From an uncultured Bacilli bacterium (GTDB lineage: Bacteria > Bacillota_I > Bacilli_A > RF39 > UBA660): a stretch of DNA of 17,170 nt. The DNA lies in assembly GCA_947587115.1 (NCBI GenBank), contig CANPXY010000019.1, positions 1 to 17,170 of the forward strand, in the 5' to 3' direction. Positions within the stretch are counted from its first letter, which is position 1, and each line of letters opens with the position of its first letter. Shown one piece after another: positions 1-6,702 of this stretch. A program made the translations under genes and the position numbers. A model generated the notes under the pieces. The model was not told the origin of the DNA and made no database searches. It saw nothing but the letters and a program-made list of their open reading frames with translations.

Positions 1-718
1 GCGCACGACCTTCACCACCACCATGTGGATGGTCATTAGGATTCATAACAGATCCACGAACTGTAGGACGAATCCCCATATGACGAGTTCTTCCGGCTTT
101 TCCTAGTTTTACTAGTTCGGCATCTTCGTTTCCAACTTCACCGATGGTTGCCATACAAGTTCCTAATATTTTTCTTTGTTCTCCACTAGATAGACGAATC
201 ATGACATAGTTGCCTTCACGTCCTAGAATTTGAGCAGAGCTTCCTGCACTTCTTGCAAGTTCTCCACCTTTTCCTGGACGAAGTTCGATGTTATGAATCA
301 TCGTACCTACAGGAATATTCATAATTGGTAGTGCATTACCAACTTTGATATCTACATTTTCTCCTGCAACAATTTCCATACCAACTGTTAAAGTTTTTGG
401 AGCAAGGATATATCTCTTTTCTCCATCTTTATAGTTGATTAGAGCAATGTTTGCAGTTCTGTTTGGATCGTATTCAATGCTTGCAACGGTACCTGGAATA
501 TCGAACTTATTACGTTTGAAATCGATGATACGATATTTTCTCTTAGCTCCTCCACCTTGATGTCTTACCGTTACTTTTCCTTGGTTATTACGACCACCAT
601 TTTTCTTTAAACGCACTACTAGATTTTTTTCAGGAGTAGTTTTCGTAATTGTCTCATTGACTAACGTACTCATTTTTCTACGTCCTGGTGTAGTAGGTTT
701 ATAATTTCTAATTGCCAT
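1..718 (-). CDS. rplB: 50S ribosomal protein L2, 3' end cut by window edge
   Basis: Translation from 718 leftward gives a clear L2: start MAIRNYKPTTPGRRK, then the RNA-binding core, and near the edge the very conserved MNPNDHPHGGGEGR loop, whose histidine supports peptidyl-transferase centre assembly on 23S rRNA. 239 codons are present; the family is about 275 residues, so roughly 35 C-terminal residues lie outside the window. An AGGAGG ribosome-binding site at 725-730 sits 6 bases before the ATG, in the short gap after rplW. It is the fifth gene of the S10 operon and is co-transcribed with the genes to its right. Only the window edge truncates it. Confidence 0.97.
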   Translation of the reverse strand, partial: MAIRNYKPTTPGRRKMSTLVNETITKTTPEKNLVVRLKKNGGRNNQGKVTVRHQGGGAKRKYRIIDFKRNKFDIPGTVASIEYDPNRTANIALINYKDGEKRYILAPKTLTVGMEIVAGENVDIKVGNALPIMNIPVGTMIHNIELRPGKGGELARSAGSSAQILGREGNYVMIRLSSGEQRKILGTCMATIGEVGNEDAELVKLGKAGRTRHMGIRPTVRGSVMNPNDHPHGGGEGRA

Positions 719-732
719 TTTGAGTCCTCCTT

Positions 733-1017
733 CTAACCAAGATCAATACTTTGACCTTCTTTAAGAGTGACAATCGCTTTTTTCGTGCGATTGGTAAGTC
801 CACTATAACGGCCAACTCTTCTTTTCTTTGGTTTTACGTTGATTGTACGTATTTCTTCTACATTTACTTTGAAAATCTTCTCAATTGCATTTTTAATTTC
901 TGTTTTGTTTGCTCTTTGATCCACACGGAAAACATATTTTCCTTGATTTTGAGCAATATTTCCGGCTTTTTCCGTAATGACTGGCGCTTTTACGATCTCT
1001 AAATATTTTGTATCCAT
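733..1017 (-). CDS. rplW: 50S ribosomal protein L23
   Basis: 94 residues, the normal length for bacterial L23, which lies at the exit of the ribosomal peptide tunnel and docks trigger factor and SRP. The N-terminal part (YLEIVKAPVITEKA) and the central FRVDQRANKTEIKNAIE region are typical of the family. The start ATG shares one base with the rplD stop (TAATG). Its ribosome-binding site AGGAGGTG (1026-1033) lies inside the end of rplD, which indicates translational coupling. The stop lies 14 bases before the rplB start. Nothing unusual in length or composition. Confidence 0.97.
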   Translation of the reverse strand: MDTKYLEIVKAPVITEKAGNIAQNQGKYVFRVDQRANKTEIKNAIEKIFKVNVEEIRTINVKPKKRRVGRYSGLTNRTKKAIVTLKEGQSIDLG

Positions 1018-1643
1018 TAACCAAGCACCTCCTCTAATTTTTCTAATGCATCACTTGTCATTAGAACATAGTCTGCATTCACTAAATCCAACACGTTCAC
1101 TTCGCTTGTTTCCATCAAAGCGATGTTGGCAAGATTGCGAGACGCTAGAATTACGTTTTCTTCAAAATCTTTTACGACGATCAATACTTTTTTGTCTTGA
1201 ATTTTAAGTGTTTCAAGTAGTTTGACCATTTCTTTTGTCTTTGGTGTAGCAAAATTCAACTCTTCCAAAACGATGATTGCATTATCATTTGCCTTGTGTG
1301 TTAGAGCAGATTTTAATGCCAAACGGCGTTCCTTACGATTTTGTTTTTTGCTATAGTCACGAGGTACTGGAGTTCCATAGTCTCCTCCACCTACCCATTG
1401 TACAGCTCGAATTGAGCCTTGGCGAGCGTGTCCAGTTCCTTTTTGTCTCCATGGCTTACGTCCACCACCTGATACTTCTGCACGATTTTTAGTTTTGTGT
1501 GTTCCTTGTCTTAGTGATGCTCTCGTTAAAATGATGGCATCATATAACACTTTATCATTTGGAGTAATTCCAAATATTTCATCCTTTAGTTTTAAATCTT
1601 TTACTTTTTCACCATTAAGGTTCAAAATATTTACTTTTCCCAT
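1017..1643 (-). CDS. rplD: 50S ribosomal protein L4
   Basis: 208 residues, normal for L4. The conserved GGGRKPWRQKGTGHARQGS loop that reaches into the peptide tunnel is intact (about residues 60-78). L4 is an early 23S-binding assembly protein, and in some bacteria it represses its own S10 operon. The ribosome-binding site GGAGGA at 1651-1656 is 7 bases from the ATG. The gap to rplC upstream is 55 bases, longer than the other junctions in this operon, and I see no clear hairpin in it. The stop overlaps the rplW start by one base. Confidence 0.97.
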   Translation of the reverse strand: MGKVNILNLNGEKVKDLKLKDEIFGITPNDKVLYDAIILTRASLRQGTHKTKNRAEVSGGGRKPWRQKGTGHARQGSIRAVQWVGGGDYGTPVPRDYSKKQNRKERRLALKSALTHKANDNAIIVLEELNFATPKTKEMVKLLETLKIQDKKVLIVVKDFEENVILASRNLANIALMETSEVNVLDLVNADYVLMTSDALEKLEEVLG

Positions 1644-1698
1644 TCTTGATTCCTCCTTTCATCACATTTCATGTTCTTTCTTCTTTAATTCAATTTTA

Positions 1699-2502
1699 TT
1701 ATTCTGCTTGTGATGATGTTTCTTCAGTTTCTTGTGGTTCTTCAGTAACTTCAGTCGCAGCTTCTTCCGTTGGTGCCTCTTCTACTTGTTCTTCTACAAC
1801 TTCTTCTTGTACATCTAATACAGGAATTTCTTCTTCCACTACATAAGTAATCAATTCTTCTTGTGGGTTTTTAGTATCTTGTTTCTTTACTGAAGTACGA
1901 ATCATAACTAATGAATTTTTTGGTCCAGGAACATTTCCTTTAATTAATAGGCAATTGTTTTCAAGATCAACAGCAACAATTTCAAGATTTTGTACTGTGG
2001 TCTTAACATTTCCCATGTGTCCAGGCAATTTCTTACCTTTTAATACGTGCATTGGTAACATCGTACCAAGAGATCCTACACCTCTATGATACTGAGATCC
2101 GTGTCCCATTGGTCCACGAGATTGGTTGTAGCGTTTGATAACGCCTTGGAATCCTTTTCCTTTACTGATTCCAGTTACATCGACGATTTCTCCTTCTTGG
2201 AAAACGTCGGCTTTGATGACTTGTCCTAAAGTATAGTCATCGGTGTTTACTCCCCTAATTTCTCTTAAGAAGCGCTTAGGTTCGGTATTCGCTTTTTTGG
2301 TGTGACCCATCTTTGGTTTGTTGCTTACTTTTTCTCTTACTGTTTGGTATCCTAATTGGATTGCGCTGTAACCGTCTTTTTCAACTGTCTTGATTTGTGT
2401 TACAACGTTTGGCTCAACAGATACAACAGTAACAGGAATTAACTTACCATTCTTTGTGAATACTTGGGTCATTCCTATTTTGGTACCTAAGATTCCTTTC
2501 AT
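1699..2502 (-). CDS. rplC: 50S ribosomal protein L3 with an acidic C-terminal extension
   Basis: Residues 1-205 are an ordinary L3: MKGILGTKIGMTQVF start, the GISKGKGFQGVIKRYNQSRGP loop that contacts the peptidyl-transferase centre, and the closing VPGPKNSLVMIR motif. Usual L3 length is about 205-215 residues; this one has 267. The extra 60 or so residues begin with a short basic stretch (VKKQDTK) and end in a strongly acidic, low-complexity tail (about 222-267) rich in Glu with Val, Thr and Pro. The tail is in frame and ends in a normal stop, so it is not a frameshift artefact. AGGAGG at 2511-2516 is 8 bases before the ATG. The function of the tail is unknown. Confidence 0.97.
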   Translation of the reverse strand: MKGILGTKIGMTQVFTKNGKLIPVTVVSVEPNVVTQIKTVEKDGYSAIQLGYQTVREKVSNKPKMGHTKKANTEPKRFLREIRGVNTDDYTLGQVIKADVFQEGEIVDVTGISKGKGFQGVIKRYNQSRGPMGHGSQYHRGVGSLGTMLPMHVLKGKKLPGHMGNVKTTVQNLEIVAVDLENNCLLIKGNVPGPKNSLVMIRTSVKKQDTKNPQEELITYVVEEEIPVLDVQEEVVEEQVEEAPTEEAATEVTEEPQETEETSSQAE

Positions 2503-2519
2503 TTTTATTTCCTCCTAAA

Positions 2520-2828
2520 TTATAATTTGATTTCGATATCTACTCCGCTCGGTAAATCCAAATGTGTTAAAGCATCGATGGTTTCCTTACTTGGGTTTTT
2601 GATATCAATCAATCTTTTGTGTGTACGCATTTCAAATTGTTCGCGTGAATCTTTATACTTGTGAACAGCTCTTAAAATCGTGAACTTTTCAATTTCTGTA
2701 GGTAGTGGAACTGGTCCTGAGATTTCTCCCCCTGCTCTTTTGACAGTTTCAACAATTTTGGTTGCGGCATTGTCAAGTATTCTGTGATCATATGCTTTTA
2801 ATCTGATACGAACTTTTTCTTTTGACAT
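2520..2828 (-). CDS. rpsJ: 30S ribosomal protein S10
   Basis: 102 residues, full length. Typical S10 features are seen: KVRIRLKAYDHRILD at the start, GPVPLPTEIEKFTILR in the middle and the FEMRTHKRLIDI loop. S10 is a component of the 30S head and a NusE-type partner in transcription antitermination. It is the first gene of the S10 operon here. GGGAGGA (2835-2841) precedes the ATG, and rplC follows after 17 bases. Upstream lie a structured leader and promoter, and beyond them a terminator that closes the preceding transcription unit, so the operon starts here. Confidence 0.98.
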   Translation of the reverse strand: MSKEKVRIRLKAYDHRILDNAATKIVETVKRAGGEISGPVPLPTEIEKFTILRAVHKYKDSREQFEMRTHKRLIDIKNPSKETIDALTHLDLPSGVDIEIKL

Positions 2829-2844
2829 GTATTTTCCTCCCTTC

Positions 2845-2928
2845 GCCTATATCCAGTATAGACATGCTCCGCGCAAATAACCTGATAGCAAATTAACAAC
2901 TTAACCTGGCGTATCAGCAACCTTGCAC
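2845..2928 (-). promoter_or_regulatory. Structured 5' leader of the S10 operon
   Basis: On the minus-strand RNA two structures can be drawn. One is a composite stem-loop: outer stem 2923-2928 with 2871-2876 (GUGCAA/UUGCGC, one G-U), inner stem 2912-2917 with 2882-2887 (CUGAUA/UAUCAG), continued by GC/GC across one bulged base, with a loop of about 19 nt. The other is a 7-bp hairpin with a 5-nt loop, 2857-2863 with 2845-2851 (GUCUAUA/UAUAGGC), ending 4 bases before the ribosome-binding site of rpsJ. The pairing is read directly from the sequence. A role in autogenous control, for example by L4 as in E. coli, is inference; I cannot assign it to a named leader family. Confidence 0.5.
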
Positions 2929-2951
2929 ATCCAAGCAGCCACACAGATAAA

Positions 2952-2981
2952 AGTATATCACAAGTATTATATGCTTGGCAA
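2952..2981 (-). promoter_or_regulatory. Candidate promoter of the S10 operon
   Basis: TTGCCA (2976-2981), an 18-base spacer and TATACT (2952-2957) form a reasonable sigma-A promoter reading toward rpsJ. A perfect TATAAT at 2966-2971 is a second possible -10 element, but its upstream -35 region is poor. Either would give a leader of about 110-140 bases. It lies between the terminator at 3052-3076 and rpsJ. Confidence 0.5.
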
Positions 2982-3051
2982 GAACTTTTTTAGAATTTTT
3001 TTTATTACTTTTTCAGTTGTATTTTACACAGAAAATGAATACCAATGGCAA

Positions 3052-3076
3052 TAAAAAACGACTTATAGAAAAGTCG
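3052..3076 (-). terminator. Intrinsic terminator after the coiled-coil membrane protein gene
   Basis: On the minus strand CGACTT and AAGTCG (3059-3076) pair in a 6-bp stem with a 6-base loop, followed by a T6 run (3053-3058). It lies about 20 bases after the stop at 3098 and separates that gene from the S10 operon. Confidence 0.75.
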
Positions 3077-3097
3077 CTTTTGCTTTAGATGGATGAT

Positions 3098-3802
3098 CTA
3101 TTCATCGTCATTTTCTTTATTAGCTTCGTTAATGCCTTCTTTAATGCCTTTGGCTATTTCTTTGCTGATTGATCCAGCAGCTTTACCAACTGTTGGTGTC
3201 ATTTTTTCGACACCTTCTTGGGCAACTGGCATTACTTGTTGCGCTGTGAAAGCCAAGACTTCTCTTCTCTTAGCAAACAAATAAATATTAAAAGCGATCC
3301 CGGTTGAGGCAATGATAATAAATCCACCAATCATATAAAGTGGTATAGAACTTCCCGTTTGTTCAAAACTTTCCATTTGTCCAAAATCTGTTTGAGTTTC
3401 GAATAGTTCTTGCTGATATTTTGAAAGTTCATCTTGCAATTTGGTAATTTCCATTTTTTTCGCCGCTATTTCATCATCTTTAGCATAATAACGATCACTA
3501 AAGCCTCGATCTTCTTGAAAAATTTGAGATTGTTCGTTCCGTAATTTTCTTTGATCATCTTCTAGGGTAGCAATTTTTTCTTTGGTTGCATCAATATCTG
3601 CTTGAATGGCCTCTTCTGTTCTCGTTGTATTCATCTGTTCATTGCTGTGTTCATTGCGTTCTTGATTACTTTTCACAACCCCCGTTACAATGAGACCGCC
3701 ACCAATCAACAATCCGCAAAGAAAGACGATAAGAGCAATCCTCTTTATTTTCTTTTTACCCCTTTCATAATTTTCTTCGGTTAAATATTCTTGATTTTTC
3801 AT
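3098..3802 (-). CDS. Two-TM coiled-coil membrane protein, function unknown
   Basis: I do not recognise this 234-residue protein. It has a charged N-terminus, a membrane segment at about 21-43 (IALIVFLCGLLIGG...), a long Glu/Lys/Gln-rich stretch at about 60-140 with heptad-like spacing (predicted coiled coil), a second membrane segment at about 154-176 and a C-terminal region (about 183-234) ending in an acidic tail, ENDDE. Both ends probably face the same side. Such coiled coils between two TM helices often serve as spacers or scaffolds, but nothing here points to a specific job. The start is supported by AAAGGAG (3810-3816), 7 bases from the ATG. It has its own terminator and probably its own promoter. 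Confidence 0.8.
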   Translation of the reverse strand: MKNQEYLTEENYERGKKKIKRIALIVFLCGLLIGGGLIVTGVVKSNQERNEHSNEQMNTTRTEEAIQADIDATKEKIATLEDDQRKLRNEQSQIFQEDRGFSDRYYAKDDEIAAKKMEITKLQDELSKYQQELFETQTDFGQMESFEQTGSSIPLYMIGGFIIIASTGIAFNIYLFAKRREVLAFTAQQVMPVAQEGVEKMTPTVGKAAGSISKEIAKGIKEGINEANKENDDE

Positions 3803-3823
3803 TTTTTTACTCCTTTCATAAGC

Positions 3824-3832
3824 ATTATATCA
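3824..3832 (-). promoter_or_regulatory. Extended -10 promoter element before the coiled-coil gene
   Basis: TGATATAAT on the minus strand (3824-3832) is an extended -10 element; the -35 region is weak (AACTAA, 3847-3852). Transcription from here would leave a very short leader that just includes the ribosome-binding site. A second TATAAT at 3878-3883 is an alternative, which would put the 3835-3869 inverted repeat into the leader RNA. Confidence 0.35.
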
Positions 3833-3834
3833 TG

Positions 3835-3869
3835 AAACGTAACGCTTTAGTTTACTAAGTGTTACGTTT
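3835..3869. repeat. Perfect 9-bp inverted repeat between two membrane protein genes
   Basis: AAACGTAAC (3835-3843) and GTTACGTTT (3861-3869) are exact inverted copies, 17 bases apart, and pairing continues inward (CTTTAG with CTAAG, one bulge). It could be an operator over the weak -35 region of the downstream gene, or a terminator for the upstream metalloprotease-like gene. The T run after the stem on the minus strand is only three bases, so terminator function would be weak. Confidence 0.6.
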
Positions 3870-3932
3870 TGTTCAAGATTATATTTTGATTTCTGGGTAT
3901 AACGAACTACATCTTCAAGCTTGTTAGGGCAA

Positions 3933-5291
3933 TTATTTGACAAAGGCCTCTTGTCTTATCATCTGATCGGGAAAGATTTCGTTGATTGGGCGAATCCGAT
4001 CATTGACTTCTTTCACATTCGGATAATTTTCTGGGTGACGAATCTTCTCGCTGTTAAAATAATATCTTGATACATGGTATCCATTTGGCGTATAGATGTT
4101 TGGATCATCATGAATATCTTTCCCATTGATATTTCTATATAGATTGCCAATGATTGTATTTATTTTAGCCATATCTTCTGGAGTTTCTGTAGGTTTATTT
4201 GTTAGATAAGTCATTAAACTTTGATAATCACTTTCATTCAAATGTTGTTGTAACACTGTCGTCAAATTGGTATCGTCCCCACCAAAAACTGTTTCGAAGA
4301 TCGCTTTCGGCCCAATCGTATCCATCAGTAATTCGGTATTCAACATACAACCAAGATAGGCTTCTTGAGGTTTGTCAAAATATTCATATGATAGCATTTC
4401 AGCAGTAGCTTCATTTAGAAACATGTAAGTCCCCTGGTTCGGCTGTAACAAGTGGATAAACTCGTGTTGGAGAACTTCTTCTGTTCCTTCTTTATTTAAG
4501 GCATTTATAACGTTAGGAGCCAACTCGATATAGAATCCTGCATATTTACTAGGATCCATAATGTCCGAATCAGTTGGTTCATAAATGCGCGCTTTTAAGT
4601 TTTTTAATCTATATTTAATGAGATATTCCATATCCGTATTTTGATAATACGAAAAGACATCTTGCAATAGATCTTCATTGGCTAAAGTGGTTTTTAAACT
4701 CTCCGGTAAGCCTGAAGACAAAATTAGGTCTTTGGCTTCATCACAATTAATGCAATCTAAATCCAAGTTCAAATATTCGGAGATCGCATATACTGGCTTC
4801 GCTAAATTATACTGCATATTATTGCTAAAAGTTCCTTCTCTTAAAACCGCTTCTTGAAACTGATAAGCAGAAAATGTAAAACCAATCAACATCAATGCTG
4901 AAAGCGAAGTACATAAAATAAATTCTCCTATGCGAAACTTTTTGCTAGGGGCCTTTTTCTTTTTACGATCTTCTTCATTTTGGTAAACTCTCGCATCGAC
5001 ACCGTTATTATGAAACCACATAGCGAAATCCTCAACTCCATTTTTTAAATAGTGTTTAAGATTGTTCTCTTGATCTAAATATACTTGATAATCTTGCTCT
5101 TCACCAATATAGATACAGCGATCATTGATTTTAATTAAATGGTAAATCGTCTCTAGAATGTTGGAATCGATTGGATTTACACTATTGTTTTGAGTACGAA
5201 AACCGTAATAGAGGAAACGATTCTCTTGATTTTTTAAATATAAAAATTGTCTCTCTTTGGTTTTCATATTGGTTAAGATTGCTTCTAACAT
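3933..5291 (-). CDS. Membrane-anchored gluzincin-like metallopeptidase, putative
   Basis: 452 residues, not a family I can name. Residues 1-118 form a probable cytoplasmic domain ending in a lysine-rich stop-transfer patch (RKKKKAPSKK). A single TM helix lies at about 122-143, and the remainder is probably extracellular. HEFIH at 276-280 is an HExxH zinc motif (H276, E277, H280). FLNEATAEM follows 13 residues later and resembles the NEAxxD/E signature of thermolysin-like gluzincins, making E294 the likely third zinc ligand. A CxxC pair (C180, C183) lies in the external part. GAGGTG (5299-5304) supports the start, and a strong promoter lies upstream. Peptidase activity is inferred from the motifs; the substrate is unknown. 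Confidence is high for the gene, moderate for the enzyme class. Confidence 0.75.
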   Translation of the reverse strand: MLEAILTNMKTKERQFLYLKNQENRFLYYGFRTQNNSVNPIDSNILETIYHLIKINDRCIYIGEEQDYQVYLDQENNLKHYLKNGVEDFAMWFHNNGVDARVYQNEEDRKKKKAPSKKFRIGEFILCTSLSALMLIGFTFSAYQFQEAVLREGTFSNNMQYNLAKPVYAISEYLNLDLDCINCDEAKDLILSSGLPESLKTTLANEDLLQDVFSYYQNTDMEYLIKYRLKNLKARIYEPTDSDIMDPSKYAGFYIELAPNVINALNKEGTEEVLQHEFIHLLQPNQGTYMFLNEATAEMLSYEYFDKPQEAYLGCMLNTELLMDTIGPKAIFETVFGGDDTNLTTVLQQHLNESDYQSLMTYLTNKPTETPEDMAKINTIIGNLYRNINGKDIHDDPNIYTPNGYHVSRYYFNSEKIRHPENYPNVKEVNDRIRPINEIFPDQMIRQEAFVK

Positions 5292-5327
5292 ACAAAATCA
5301 CCTCATCGATGCTTATATTATAATTTT

Positions 5328-5356
5328 ATTATACACCGATCCTGCAAAGCTTTCAA
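5328..5356 (-). promoter_or_regulatory. Sigma-A type promoter of the metallopeptidase-like gene
   Basis: TTGAAA (5351-5356), a 17-base spacer and perfect TATAAT (5328-5333) read toward the start at 5291. This is one of the best promoter matches in the window. It lies between dinB and this gene, so this gene has its own start of transcription. Confidence 0.75.
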
Positions 5357-5381
5357 TGGCTTATTGCACTTAAAAATCGGC

Positions 5382-6596
5382 TCATGATTCTGTGTTTTTG
5401 TTGGTCGACTCTAAACTGCTGGCTGAAAAAATACTACTCACTCCATATTTATCTTGAATTTGATCGAGGACTTCTTGAATTTTATCACTTCCATGATCTT
5501 TCTCTTTATCAAATAGCGATATTTGTTGTTCTTTTACCAACACCAAGTCACTTAAACGAATACCAATATTGCGAATGTCGTCTTCTTTCCAGGCACGATC
5601 AAAGAGTTCGGCAGCTGCCTTGTAGATGTCGGCGGTAACATTGGTTTCATTGTATAGTTTCATCTGATGAGAATAAGAGACAAACTGGCTATTCTTAAAA
5701 GTAACGGCCACCGTTTTGGCATATTGATGTTGCCGGCGTAGAACTCGTGCGACTTCCTCGCTTTCTTGCAGCAACACTTTTTTTAGTTGTCTAGCATCCC
5801 GATAGTCATAAGGCAGTGTTCTACTGGTACTGACGCACTTCGCTAAAGCGTGGCGATCCGTTTCTAAGGGACTATCGTCAATCCCCCAAGCGGAATCTTT
5901 CATGAACTTAGCTTGGCTTTTAAAATATTTGGTCAACAGATACATATCAGCATGGGCTAAATCTTCTACTGTATAGATTTTAAGTTGTCTCAGGGTCGCT
6001 GCAGATTGCTTGCCAATCATCAATAAGTCTTCCACCTTCAGTGGCCATAATTTGGTTTGGATTTCATCTATAAACAGCGTATGCACACGATCTGGTTTTT
6101 CAAAATCAGAGGCCATTTTGGCACATAGTTTATTGTTGCCAAGGCCAACATTGACGGTATAGCCAAACTTCTCTTTAATTTCATCCTTAATTTTATAAGC
6201 AAGCGCTAGAGGATCTGGATATAAAAGAGACATCCCCGTCATATCGAGAAAGCACTCATCGATCGAATAACGTTCAATTTTGGGCGTATACTGAGATAGA
6301 TATTGAAATAGTTCATCCGATCTTTTTTTATATAGATCGTGGTCTGGTGGAAAGACTTGAAGATTTTTGCATTTTTTACGAGCTGCATAGATCGTCTCCG
6401 CAGTCTTGATTCCAAACTTTTTGGCAACCGGTGATTTGGCTAAGACGATGCCCCGGCGGGCTGCCTCATCGCCACCAATAATCGATGGAATCTTCCGAAT
6501 ATCGAGGCGTTTTCCTTTGCGTAACAACTCGACTGCCGTCCAAGATAAAAAGGCATTGTTGACATCGACATGAAAGATCAAACGTTCTTTTTCCAT
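5382..6596 (-). CDS. dinB: Y-family DNA polymerase (Pol IV / UmuC-like)
   Basis: A 404-residue translesion polymerase. The palm-domain motifs are intact: FHVDVNNAFLSW with metal ligand D11 and probable steric gate F16, and YSIDECFLD with catalytic D113 and E114. A helix-hairpin-helix-like thumb (LLMIGKQSAATLRQLKI) at about 190-207 and a little-finger domain from about 245 follow. Family members copy damaged templates in an error-prone way. The C-terminus (SIFSASSLES...) has no clear QLxLF-type clamp motif; QISLFDKE at about 356-363 is the best candidate for binding the beta clamp. AAGGTGA (6601-6607) precedes the ATG. Its promoter contains a palindrome like a LexA-type operator. It is divergent from the GH18 gene. 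Confidence 0.93.
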   Translation of the reverse strand: MEKERLIFHVDVNNAFLSWTAVELLRKGKRLDIRKIPSIIGGDEAARRGIVLAKSPVAKKFGIKTAETIYAARKKCKNLQVFPPDHDLYKKRSDELFQYLSQYTPKIERYSIDECFLDMTGMSLLYPDPLALAYKIKDEIKEKFGYTVNVGLGNNKLCAKMASDFEKPDRVHTLFIDEIQTKLWPLKVEDLLMIGKQSAATLRQLKIYTVEDLAHADMYLLTKYFKSQAKFMKDSAWGIDDSPLETDRHALAKCVSTSRTLPYDYRDARQLKKVLLQESEEVARVLRRQHQYAKTVAVTFKNSQFVSYSHQMKLYNETNVTADIYKAAAELFDRAWKEDDIRNIGIRLSDLVLVKEQQISLFDKEKDHGSDKIQEVLDQIQDKYGVSSIFSASSLESTNKNTES

Positions 6597-6615
6597 CTTA
6601 TCACCTTCTATCTAT

Positions 6616-6644
6616 ATTATAGAACATACATTCTATATTCGCAA
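6616..6644 (-). promoter_or_regulatory. dinB promoter with an internal palindrome
   Basis: TTGCGA (6639-6644), a 17-base spacer and TATAAT (6616-6621) form the promoter. The exact inverted repeat ATAGAA-N6-TTCTAT (6619-6636) fills the spacer and touches the -10 box, the classic place for a repressor. Its core on the minus strand, GAAT-N4-GTTC, differs by one base from the GAAC-N4-GTTC core of the Gram-positive LexA (SOS) box. LexA control is an inference. Confidence 0.55.
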
Positions 6645-6702
6645 GAGTCTTTACTGAAAAATACTTTTCTTTCATATATTAAAAATAGAGGATGAAAGAT
6701 TT

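Noticed and set aside
1646..1846. Open frame on the plus strand rich in Ser and Thr opposite the L3 tail
   Set aside because: It is the antisense reading of the Glu-rich repeats of rplC; it has no ribosome-binding site and lies inside a ribosomal protein gene.
2829..3050. T-box or metabolite riboswitch before rpsJ
   Set aside because: No T-box motif, specifier loop or known aptamer core seen; a ribosomal-protein-type leader is the simpler reading.
3203..3213. A 0A-box match (TTCGACA) inside the coiled-coil protein gene
   Set aside because: It lies in the middle of a coding region far from any start, so a chance match is likely.
5375..5389. Terminator of dinB (AATC/GATT stem followed by TTTTT)
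   Set aside because: The stem is only four base pairs, and it overlaps the stop codon; too weak to call.
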